From: Melanocharis versteri
Taxonomy: Eukaryota; Chordata; Aves; Passeriformes; Melanocharitidae
DNA: 64,000 nucleotides
Direction of reading: 5' to 3'
Assembly (NCBI GenBank): GCA_013397845.1
Contig: VZTG01010313.1
Coordinates: forward strand, 379,739-443,738
This document shows, in pieces, positions 48,801 through 60,400 of the stretch. Under the pieces are notes generated by a model, which was not told the DNA's origin, made no database searches, and saw nothing but the letters and a program-made list of their open reading frames with translations. A program made the position numbers and the translations under genes. Position 1 is the first letter of the stretch, and every line of letters begins with the position of its first letter.

Positions 48801-51800
48801 CTGAAACAGAAATATTTCCCCAGTGCAGTCTCTGTGGCATTAAATGGAAAAAATGTTCCAGAATTAGCACCTCTACAGAGCATCACTACAGCAATGAGGA
48901 TATTCTATCTAGTACATAAAGTGATCACAAAGCAGCTCAGTGATTTCATTTCTCAGAGTTCCCACTATGATTGGGGTAAGAAACTTTTCCACATGTATGA
49001 CTAAGATGTTCAGATGTTATGCATGGTTTGGGAAATCTAGCATGAGGTTCCTCTCACAGACACAACTTTTAGAAACCAAGCAGGATCTACTCTCTTTGAA
49101 AACCAGACCTTCTTCAGATATTACAGAGGCTTCCTCCTTCCTTTTTGTTTTTTAAAAAGACTTAAATGTTTTTAAAAACCAGTCTCAGACACTTGAGAGG
49201 CTTGTGGCAGAAATAGTAGATGTCAAATCAGGTGCAACATACTGTGCATTTTGTGGTATGCAAAGACAGGGATCATGGTAAGATGGAGTACTAAAGGCTT
49301 TTCTTTCAAAAGTGCTATAAGCATTGGTTTTCTTGTAACTGCAAGAAATACTTAATCTTTTTTTTTTGAAGCTCCATTATAAAAGTAAGGTTTTGCATAG
49401 CTCATTTAAATAGTTTAAATGACACAAGGTTAAGAACAGGAAAGCCTTTCACCAAAGGTGGTTAGTCCTTTTCAAAGATTTCATATTATTTGAAGCTTAC
49501 TTTCACTGCATTCTTTTACCTTGGCTGCTTCCCAAGTGGGTATAAGTTAATTAAATAGCATTTTGACCCTTTAACCTTCCCTATAAACTGCATCTTTACC
49601 TAACTCTATTTAAATAAATCAGATAAAAAAACAATCATGCAGCAGAATATATATTTTTACAGCTGTGGAAAAAACAAACATGTCTATTAAGCTTATTTGT
49701 AAGTACTTAGTAGTCAAAGCAACAGCCAAGACTCATGGATGATTTTAATTAAAATAAATCTGGGTGGGCACATAAATTCATTTACGATGGCTTTTGCAAA
49801 CTGAAACTTCTCTAGCATTACTGAACAGCACAGCACTACAGTAAGTTCTCATTTGTTTGTGGCAACTGAAGCTCAATCCACCTGATTAGCTTGTATTCGT
49901 GTTGAGTCATGTAAAGGGTAAATTGTATCTACAAAAAATATCAAAGATATGACGCTGAAAATTGTTACAGTAAAGAAGAGAAAGAAAGAGCAGAACAGAT
50001 GGACAGATAACAATTATACAGAATGATACCCAGCACCTCTGTAACTGACATGCTCTGGGTTTAAATATCAAAAGGAGGTGAAATAGATGCACCAGGAGAA
50101 CACTGAATTGCCCTCTACAAACAGATAGTGTGACTTTCTGTATCTCATTAGCCCTTTTCACCTTAAGATACAGACTTCTGATTATTAGACCCTTCCAAAA
50201 AGCCTTTTAAGTTCATCCAGAAACAAAATACAGTTTAGGTATGAAGAATGATAGCAGTTATGTATGGAGAAATGAGTAACTAGCTCATGTATAAAGAAGG
50301 AACAAAGAACTAAGCTGCCTCTTTGTGCCTAAGTGATGTGCTCAGGTCTCTGCATGGGCAGTAACAAAGACACTGCTACTGGAGCCAGAGCATTGATCAC
50401 ATCTCTCACCCCTAGCAGGGACTTCTAAAATTGAGTTCATCACAGAAATAAAGCCTTCCAAAACGCAGGCCTTTAGTTTGATATATTAATAGTGATACCA
50501 TCTAACCTCCTCACTGGTGCATTATGTTCAAATTTTGCAGCCATTGGGTGATAAATACATGCCTTTTCAAGGGCGCTAGTTTTTGATCATTGATTGGGAC
50601 ATATTTGCCCCTTTCCTGACACTTGTCTCAACATCCTTGCTGAATAAACAGCAGGAGGATGGCAACAACAATCATATCATGCATAAGAAGCCCCCACTGC
50701 AGCATGGCACAAGTGGGGAGGCAGACCTATGAACCAACTCCCATCTTCCAAGGTGCAACTCATCTCTTCATTGTAAGTGCTTGAGAGTTCTTAATGGCAT
50801 CATGCATCATGTTTTGTCCACCTTTGTCAAACTATGTTAGACCAGGGCTGTTACCATGCACAGGCTGTGATAACAAGGATTAACAGGCATAAGGTCTTCC
50901 GTTTCTCACATTGCACAGGAGAGGATCATATACTCCCAAAAGCAAGATTTCTCTGCTCCCTTTCACTATCCCCAAAACAAAGCTATCTAAAGCAATATGT
51001 CGCAGTAGAGAGTGTCCAAAAGAGGAAAAAAAAAAAAAAAGGATCAAAAAAGGCATTGGAAATTCTGGAAATTATAATAAAGAGTTTAAAGGCATGTCAA
51101 CAGCCTGTAACTCTCCTTCCTCAAACATTTTTATCCTGTCAAGTAATAACCAACAATAACGGTACTGTAAACTCAGAGAGATACATTCTCTGTGCTTTGA
51201 AAGGGCTTTGCATAGAGTTATTTTAATTATTTTCCTTATATAGTAAGTAGAGGATGAAAAAGACTTCTGAAATAAGAAATGTTATTGTTAACTCACTAAT
51301 CACAGCTGAGGGACTTAGGGGCAGTCTGGTTCCTGAAATATCTTTGAGCTTATTTTACAGAATTGACTTAGTTGGTGGTATCCCTGTCACATGGATTTCA
51401 ATGCAAGGCACCAAAACTTCCTTTATGCAGAAGTACAATAGACAACACTGGATGCTGAAATCATATCCTGGAAAATTCTGGAACACTAATACTTGAACCA
51501 GAGAATTTTTATTAATTTTAGGAAGTTAATTTTTCATTTGTAAATGCCTATTTATGAGGTGATTGAGTTTTGAGCCAATGTGTAAATTACACGCTATGTT
51601 ATTTATTTTTCAAACATAAAATACATATCCCTGCTGTTTTGAGAAACTACTGACCCTTCGAAGTCAAAGCAAGGGCTTGATTTCTCTCCTTTGATTCTGG
51701 GGGCGCCACAGGTGAGCGGGTTATGAGCTTCCTTATTTTGCTTCTTGACATTCAACATGCTTACGGCTTGGGACCAGCGGAGTAGCTGGGGGCAACCTGA

Positions 51801-52079
51801 GTATCAACACATAGGAAGAGCTGCTAAGGGGACCTTGGAAAAATGCCGAGACGATGGCCAAGGAGCCCTGTGTGGCAGAGCAGACCAGGAGGGGAATCTG
51901 CAGCCAAAGCCAGGCCATCACACAGCTACAAACTACGAGGTTTCACAGCAGAAACTGCTATAATATGGAAATAGATTCTTACCCTCTAGGCCCATATGTC
52001 ATCACACCAAGCTAAGCTGAAGCTGCCAACTAAAATGGGCAATTTCACATGAACTTGGCAGGGTGACTGCCAACACAGA
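42861..52079. other. AT-rich non-coding sequence with short simple repeats
   Basis: Nine kilobases contain no exon with paired splice sites and no recognisable family. Simple tracts: alternating AT at 42,877-42,900, poly-A at 45,993-46,004, (ATTT)n at 47,246-47,269, poly-T at 47,893-47,906 and poly-A at 51,026-51,040. Inverted repeats lie at 46,971-46,990 and 49,402-49,422. A strong donor (CACAG then GTGAGC) follows 51,711 without a clear acceptor. The frame at 50,834-51,226 (130 codons) runs through the poly-A tract, which makes it lysine-rich, and is not credible. Confidence 0.5.
47246..47269. repeat. (ATTT)n microsatellite
   Basis: About six ATTT units in tandem, a common slippage repeat in vertebrates. 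Confidence 0.9.
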
Positions 52080-52350
52080 GCTTGTTTTCCACTGGTGCCA
52101 CCCACTCTGCTAATCCAATTCTGTCTCCTGATTTGCTTTTAAATAATAATGAACACAGCAGATGGGAGGGGGAAATGTTGCTGGCTGTTAAGCCAGCATG
52201 TGAGTGAGGCTCCTTGCTTTTCACATATCTTGTGCAAACTAGCTCTAAATGAATGTCAAGTGATTAATAGTGGTTAAACGAGAAAGCCAGGATTTGCCAT
52301 GTTCTCAGTCATTTAATCTTTGACCAGGACAGGCAGGCAAACAAAACAGT
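52080..52350. promoter_or_regulatory. Possible conserved regulatory block upstream of a candidate transcript
   Basis: TAATCC at 52,111-52,116, GATTAATA at about 52,262-52,269 and an 8-base-arm hairpin (TGCTGGCT and AGCCAGCA, 52,179-52,198) lie in repeat-free sequence just upstream of the exon candidate that ends at 52,783. It could act as promoter or enhancer for that transcript. Support is motif content and position only. Confidence 0.3.
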
Positions 52351-52559
52351 CAGAAGAATAACTTGCTCAAAGAGAAAGGACCAACTTCCATAACATTTAA
52401 CTTTGATAAAGATAGGGATGGACTCTTCTTCTCATCCTTGCAAATATTTTTGGTGGGTTTTTTTGGGCGGTGGCATAATATGGGGTTGCTAAGCACCAGA
52501 GCAATCTTAAAAATGCCTTTCAAGTTAAACACACAGTAATCAGGAGAGGCATTATTGAG

Positions 52560-54020
52560 CGTAATCCCACAGCTGACTCCTTTTCGACAAGGAGAGAGAA
52601 AACAGGCTGAAGCACCAGGTTAGGGAACAGGGATGTAGCTGTCAGGAAAAAGGGAGGCACGGAGAGGCAGCGGGCAGACAGCGGAGAGCAAACAGCCAGG
52701 AGGCTGCCTGTCTCTTCAGCAGCAGCAGGAGGACCTATTGTTCCTGGGTCACACAACATTATCTCCTGTCCAACAAACAGCAGGTAAGCTTGTTTGCACA
52801 ATGCACTGTGTTTTCTCTTGTGTCAGCCTGACACAGAGGATAATCACCTCCTACTGCTACCTACTGACCTCACACTGAGGGTTGAAAGGTAGGAATCCTA
52901 CTGGCAACACAGCTCGATGATGGTGAAAGAAGGTATCAGTATGATTCCAGACACCAAAACCTCTTCCACTTTATCAGTTTCTGAAAATTTGGGAACTTAC
53001 AACTGTTGAAAGGAGTTAAAATGCTTGTGCAGTATATCTCATCCCTTGTACACCTGTAGGAGTCTTTAACACACGATCATTTTCTTGTCCCCAAAGAAAC
53101 CTTTGCCACGTTTGCTGCTCAAACTATATGCTGCTTTTGTAAGACAAAGGGTTTTATTGAAAAAAAGACCCTTGACTCCTTTATTGTGGAAGTTGGAAGG
53201 CCTCAAGTAAGTTGAGTGGGCAGACAAGAAAAAATAACAGTTTCAGTACCTGAGTGCTTGGAAAGTTGCATTTGAGTCCTGCTTCTGCCATAGGTCCTAC
53301 AACATGCTAGAAAACTATTATCAGAGCTCCTTCGTGATACTAGAGAAGTTATGTTAACCTGTTTCTTTTTTTTTTCTAGCAGAAATTCACTTGGCAGCTC
53401 TCATTTTCTTTATAATCCAAGATGGATCCTGGCTGGGGCTGCAGATATGCTGAGCATTCACTGCTCCAACTGAGGTCAATGCAGAATGAAATCCAATCTG
53501 AACATACTAAGCACTAAAGGATGCAAGGAGCTCTGAAAAATCAGGCAAGAATAATTGATTAATTTTTAACAATTGCCATTTTAATACCTGTGCTTCAGCT
53601 CCTACTGCGTAAAATGGACACCTTCATACCATGTCAGCTCATGGGGGTACTGTGAAAGTGGCTTCACAATGCTGGCAAAGAACTAAGAGAGAATGTGCAT
53701 CATGAAAAGCCACCATGGAAACTAATGATTCCATATCTGGTGCGGATTATGGATGCTATAGCCATAATGCATAGGATGAAAAACTGAATGATGAAGATGA
53801 AAGGAAACATTAACTATCCATCTGTGTTCACAATCCATTATCCTATAGAAAAGTGACTTGAGGGCCCAAAGAAATAAGAGTATATGATCCTGGCAAATTA
53901 AAACTGTAGATGAGTGCATAAACCACAGGTGGAGGAAATTAGATTTGAAACCTTAATTTTTGTATTTCCTAAGTACTATTTGAATTTACCTTTTTAATAA
54001 ATTTTGTGAAGCAGACTTTA
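52560..54020 (+). ncRNA. Candidate two-exon long non-coding transcript
   Basis: A strong donor (AACAGCAG then GTAAGC) ends a locally GC-richer segment at 52,783. A strong acceptor with a long T-rich tract (TTTCTTTTTTTTTTCTAG) ends at 53,379 and is followed at once by CAG, so 53,379 and 53,382 form a NAGNAG tandem acceptor that could give isoforms differing by three bases. AATAAA at 53,996-54,001 followed by TTTTGTG supplies a poly(A) signal, giving a terminal exon of about 640 nt. The intron is about 596-599 nt. Exon 2 contains a 31-codon frame from an ATG at about 53,422 (MDPGWGCRYAEHS at its start) with no known match. No CpG island or clear TATA box marks the start, so the left bound is nominal. 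The splice and poly(A) signals are seen; transcription is inferred. Confidence 0.38.
53996..54001 (+). terminator. Polyadenylation signal of the candidate transcript
   Basis: AATAAA is followed within ten bases by TTTTGTG. It is positioned as expected for the end of the exon that begins at 53,380 or 53,383. Confidence 0.4.
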
Positions 54021-56652
54021 GAAGAAGACAGTGTTGCTAAGAACTAATGGTACATCTTCCTAGTTAGTCACATGCAGGATGAAGAGATTCCTAATATGAA
54101 ACAAAAGCTTGTCTCAAATTTACTATCAGTTTCTTCACCTTTCAACTGAAATATTTTGTCTGGTTTGATGTTACAAGACCACAGTAACATAATTTGAGAC
54201 AGCAACCTTTGATAATACAGGTTAACAGATATTTCATTGTGCAAATGTTACAATCTCTGTTTTTCCATCTAATGCAGGGAGTTTAGCATATGCCTTCTAA
54301 AAACTGAAAGAATTTCATACAGGCATCTGTACTGGCCTGTTCTTTGTACTAATTAAATTAGTTTCCTGTTGAGTAAGTAAAGTTCTGGCAGCCAGGAACA
54401 GTTGGGGAGACAGCTCAGAGGCTTAAGCACTGAACCATGAACTTTTCTGTTTACTACAACATTAAACAAGTAGACACTCTTGCTGACATTATGGGGAATG
54501 AAAGAGCATTCTGTTAAGATTGTTGTTTCATTACTGTTCGTGAACTACTGATCTTCGTAAAGAAAGATTTTTAAAGATACAAAAGGTATTTCATTTGATA
54601 CAGTTAACTAAATAAGCTCATTATTTGGTTTAAAAATACGTGTGTCAAAGTTAAAGCTGAATTTGAACTTCAAATCTAAGAGGTCAAAACTCAGAAGGGA
54701 GAAATAAGTCAAAGTGCCACGCAATAACCCGGCTATGTCTCTGGTTCTGCACCTCCACTCTAATGATCACAAAGATGAAAACTTTATATGACACATAGAT
54801 CTTCAGCCCAAGCACCTCACAAGGGGCACTGACACCTTGAAGGAGTAGGGCAAGAGACATTATGTCTCTGATCTTCTGTACTAGTGGCTTTCAGCAACTG
54901 CTGGAGAGTTTGCCATTTGTTTAAATAAAGCATAATGACAAAGAAGTGCAAGCAGTATATGAATGGAAGATCTAAATAGCTGTTCTTACTTCAGTTTCAT
55001 TTTTCCTTGTAATGTAAGATCTCTTAAAATATTATAAATTGTTTACATTAAAATATACATGCTTACCACACTACATATACACTGAGCCTTTGTGTGCATA
55101 TATTTAGCTCAAAGCTAATCTCTGAATAAAAGCCCTTTCTGAAAACAGAGATTTATAAAAAGAAACACTGATAAACTTTCAACTATAGGGACTCTAGTGG
55201 TCACCGCAAAAACAGCATTGCAACACAAAACCTGTGTGATTTTGCGGATCACCCCATAAATCTTCCTTTGTCCCATGAGTTTAAGTTTTCAGCCAAGAAA
55301 AACAACATTCTTCATAAAATTAATGAAAACAAGCTGCTCTTTGCCTACAGAAAAAGATTTTTCTTAATTACATTTTTTGCTTTGAATCATATATCCTATA
55401 GTTTGATTAAATTCCCTTAGAAGTCAACTAAAAATTAGAGCTTTGCAGCGTGAACCTCAAACGTGGTGTTTACTTGGAGAATATAAACTCACCATGCCTT
55501 TGGAAGGTGATATTTAAAGCAAGAATAAGAGCAATATGCAAGACAGTTTTTATTATTTTCATTATGTCACTGCATAAATTTATTTTCAGGGCTTAGAGTT
55601 TGCAGAGAAATATGATCTGGCCAATGTATTTATTAGAAATAAATGGTCTGTGTAAATGAATGTAGATAAAGCAAGAATACTGGAATTCTGGTTAATCCCT
55701 TGAGGCAGTAAATCAGGATTTCTAAAGCACTTAATGCAAAATATCTGCATCAAGGGGTTAAATATATAAAATATGAAAAGTCAAAGACAAGAACTAGATT
55801 AAAAGGTTACATGGAGACGGTGTTGAAAAAACTGGAGCCTGCTGCTAAATAGATATCCAACAGGCATTTATTTAGGTTCACTGGCTGCAGCAGCCGCTGG
55901 CATACTCTAAATGAACTCATACAACAAACAAAAATCAAATTCTAGTGTCAGTCTTTGATCATTTTTTAGTACCAAAGCAGAAAATTTCATAGAGAACCAA
56001 GCTATGTGGATATGATTAAGCTAATGCAACTAATTGCTCTAACTGAAAAATAAAAATGCCAGTTCTCTATACCCTTGCTGCATCCTCATTGCCTCAATAC
56101 TTCAGATGAGCCCTGTATCCTTCCTGGCAGACTGCGCCTAATCCCCAGTAGGGACAGCAGACAGGGAAAAGACATCACTCATTAATTTAAGCACTAATTG
56201 AATCAGTTCCTATTCAGCTGAAAATCTCCCTCCACTCCAGAGTGAAACCAGTCTCAAAACCTAAGTCTTTGCCAGGCCTAAATCATAATTCAGACTCAAG
56301 AACAATTTTCTTTCTCTCTGGCTCCCAATGCTTTCATACAAACAAGACTTTGGAAGACTTTTTGTGTATGTACTATTAAATAAGATCTACTTTAAAAAAA
56401 CCCAGCCCCAAATCCTAACCACCCAAACCAACAAAAAATGAATATATTGCTCATTCAAACAGCAGTGCTCCCCGAGGTTCTCTGTGCAGCAGATGGATTC
56501 CTAACATGACTGCAGCTATCACCCATGACCAGCAACTGTTGGCTCCAAAGCTCAGAGGTGCACTTTATTTTAAGTTCTAAGGCAACAAGACATACCTTGA
56601 GATATATATACAGATTTCTGCTTTTATGCACACACATGGATAAAACTGATCC

Positions 56653-56672
56653 TTTTTTTTTTTTTTTTTTTT
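56653..56672. repeat. Poly-T tract
   Basis: A run of 20 T. No target-site duplication or LINE/SINE body is seen beside it, so it is probably simple slippage rather than a retroposed tail. Confidence 0.9.
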
Positions 56673-57365
56673 ACTACTGTAGCCCTGACCCTTTCAGGGG
56701 CTCCATGCAAAGAGGCCAGTACCCACACAGAGCTTGTTTGAAGCCAATGTGGTTTTCCCAGTGGGAGACAGGAAGGGATGGGAATTACTGAGTTAAATTT
56801 GTGTATTGGTATTTTCAACATAAATTAAATATTTGCAGCTAAAGCAATAAATACTGGAATCCTACTATGCATTGATACCTTTTAGATCTCTGGGAAGGCA
56901 AGTGACCTTGGTCCTGCTTCTGTTGTTCTAAACTTTTAAGTTTTAAACTTTAAAGGAAATTTAGTCCAGATTGAGAGACAGATTCCTAGTCCCCACACTG
57001 GCACTCCAGAAACTTCATTTGCTTCAGTAGGTCTTAATCACATCCCTAAAGCTAAATGTTTTTTCAGCTATGTTCCTAAATTGAGTTTTGAATGAACAGC
57101 AGAAGAAAAAAACCTTTTATATGTATGACAAAATACAGTGCTCATCACTTTTGTTCAGCAAGGTCTTATTGAATACTATTTCAGAATTCAAAGAATGCAT
57201 TCAAATTCCTATGAAGAGATGCAGGGGATTAGCTCTTGTACACATCTTTTCCTGTTTGGGACAAGGCTGACAAAATCTGAATGCTGAAGGCTGAAATTCT
57301 GAGCATGGTGAAATGTACTTGTTAGACCTTTTAACCTATAATTGATAGTAAAAACTAGATGTTGT

Positions 57366-57405
57366 AAAATGCCCTAAGCTAGCTGAGCAAGCTTTAGGGC
57401 ATTTT
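57366..57405. repeat. Hairpin-forming inverted repeat, about 15-bp stem
   Basis: The left arm AAAATGCCCTAAGCT (57,366-57,380) and right arm AGCTTTAGGGCATTTT (57,390-57,405) are complementary except for one extra T. The loop is nine bases. The stem is too short for a normal microRNA precursor and the flanks do not extend it. It could be a cruciform site, a transcription-factor dimer site or the remnant of a small inverted-repeat transposon. Confidence 0.85.
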
Positions 57406-60400
57406 CTCACTTGTTATTTTGCCTCTTGATTATCATTCATGCACAGAAAGAAACTACCAGAAATGCCCAGGGAATGGCTAATAGTCTCAAAGCTACTATT
57501 TAAAAAGAAGATATTGATAGAATTAGCTAACATATAAAAAATGTGCGAACTGTGATTTGAGCTCATTATGCATACAGTTTATTTGTAAAAATTGGCTATT
57601 ATGATTAACATACATTTATCAAAATTGATTGTAAAATGGCATTCTTTCGACAAGCCAGTTTTACAATGACACAAATACTAAATGAAGACAACACAGAAGT
57701 ACTTACTTGGGAGAAGAAAGTCTTGAAAATAGAGGACATTTTAATAATTATTTTTATTCATTTGCCAAAGCTGATACCTTAACTCCCATGGGTCTCAGAA
57801 TGAGTGTGTGAATACACAGGGAACATGCTATCACAGCATTGCTAATTCATCTGGATTTGACCTCTGAGGAACAGTTTGTGTCATCATGAAGCAAAAGCTC
57901 TGGTAAAACATTTGTCTAGATAAAAGACCTCAAGCAGTTAACCTGCACAGCAGAGGCAATGCAGCCGGGCACGAGGATAATGACCTCTACCCAAATGGGG
58001 AAGGTACATCAATGTAACACTACGACAGCAAGACAAAAGATGACGGCAGCTCAGCAGGAAAACATTAAGCAATGATATAATTCTTGGTACTGTATGTGAA
58101 GAAATGCCTTAAGAAGTACAATGTCAACCTGTTTTTACCTAATAATTATTTCAAGTTTTAGTATTAAAAAAAAAATTAAACATCACACCCAACTTTGTTC
58201 TTGACTTTTATTTTAAACTCTTGCTTTCACTCTGTTTTATTTTTTCCTTAATAAAAATCCTGACAAAAGTAAATACACCGTGTGGGTAAAAGTTACAATT
58301 CAGATGAAGTAAACTTTTCTCATTTGATACATGAATTATTGGATGGATGTTTTTCTGACTTTGGGTAGTTATGACACTGCTCTTTAACATAAACCCGAAG
58401 AACTTGATGAGCCTGGTTTAGCAAGTCAAACCTGTCCTAACAGACAGATTAAGTAATTTCTTATGCAGATTATTTACACTTAGGCTACCTTTCATTGTTT
58501 ATACTGGAGTTTTCTTCTTTCTGTTTTTAAAAGGAGACACTGTGTCCCATATCCATTATTTTTACCAGGCAGAATGCCTTGAATATTTAGCTACCACTCT
58601 TTTAGCACCACACCAAAAGTTCTGCGTTTAAACTATTTATTTTTAAAGTAGTAGCATGATCAGGCCTGCATGCTTATCTAAAGATCTTTGCTTTATGAGG
58701 GAGATTTTAGTCTGTGAGGTTTCCTCTACACATGGTAGGCAGCTGTCAGCAGCAGTGAGCAGGGCGAGGGGTCACTGCAGCTGCTCTGTGAAAGCACAGG
58801 GTTCCATCAACATCGCAAAAATCCTGCAGAGTGGGAGCTGGGAGACCACGGATTAGAGTACATTGGAGTGTGTATATAAGGTCACATCATGTCTATCAAA
58901 GTGATATCAAACTGGTACACTGTACAATACATTTTACTGTGTTCTGTGTTCAAAGAAAATAAAAGGAGAATGGACATGTGTGTAGCAGACCAAGGTTTAA
59001 AACAGAATTTCACATTGTCCTTTTAAATAGATGGATTTACTAAGTTCACAAAGACATGTCAAATATGTATACACAGTGGAGATGTGTTGACTTGAGAGAG
59101 AACTAGATTTCATGAATTCTTCAGGCCAGACATGAATGAGATCAAAATAATTCTTACTAATTAAATAGTAGAAAAGACTATTAAGAGAAACCAGATGGTG
59201 ACATTTCCTGAATCCTACACACTAATATACATAAATGTCTGTACTTGTATACATATGTCAATAGTTTCCCATGAAATGCTTTTTCATATCTCCTCATGAA
59301 ACTTTACTTTTATGAAACCAGTAGTTGTATTTCAGATAACCCTAAAATAAGGATAGATAGATAGCAAACACATCATTCTGATTTGTAGGTAGACACAAAT
59401 CTCTCCCAAATCTGCCTGTTTAAGAGGACAGTTACAGGATATTGAATGTTCTATATGTCATGTTGTATAGAATCCACAGATGCCAGAGATTTGTGATTCT
59501 CATTGTTAGGGTGATTCAACCAGATGAACAAAACTATGCTTCCCAACAACAGCATCAACAACCACAACACCACCACTTGACATCTTGTGTTAAGGAAACA
59601 AGGAAATGGGTAGGGCAACAGAGAATTTATTCTGGCTGAAATACGCAACAAATGAGATGACTAGACACTAAACAATGTCTCCTATTTCTAGCAATCCTGT
59701 GCAAGCTGAAAGCTAGCAGAGGTATTCAGGCAACAAGGGTTTATCAAACTACATCTGTCTACAAAGTCAAAGGGTTGATGACACTATAACAGTTTTATGC
59801 TGCTTCAAAATTGTTTCCTCAATTTTACAATTACTAGTAATCACTTTCAGCAATAGAAAATAAGAAATGTAGGTGCAAAGAATAAAAAAGGAGAATGCAT
59901 CCTGATTACGAACTGTACATTCATGAAGTGTGAGCTGCTGAAAGAATCCAAATGGTGTGATTTAGACTAAAGCATCCCAAATATCTGAACCAGCAGGACT
60001 CTGTGACCTTCAAATTTCCTCTGAAAAGTTCTGAAGTTTTTCTGTTCATGGGGATCACTTTAAAAATTGCTGACCCTGGCAAAGATTGCAAAGCTGTCAA
60101 AAAAAAAAGTTACCACCTTAAGCACAAGTAAATTACAAACCTCCCTTTCTCCTTACCATAAATACCAACACCCACTTGCACAGTAAGCCCTTTAATCTCT
60201 TCCTCACAAAACCCTTCATGCCTGGCATTCACTGACACATGCATTTGCAGTTATTTTTCACAGCCAATTACCATCCTGCCCTCACCCAGTCATTACCCAA
60301 TCTTCCTGGACACACACATTCACTTGAAGGCATCCTCCTCCACTTCAGCTCTTCCCACACTGAAGCCCTCTCTTCTTAACCACTGGCCCAAATACACCTG

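Noticed and set aside
50834..51226. 130-codon plus frame with lysine run
   Set aside because: The frame is held open by a poly-A tract at 51,026-51,040 and has no other coding sign.
56653..56672. Tail of a retroposed gene or SINE
   Set aside because: No target-site duplication and no recognisable retroposon body on either side of the poly-T run.
57366..57405. microRNA precursor
   Set aside because: The stem is only about 15 pairs and the flanks do not extend it, shorter than a usable precursor.
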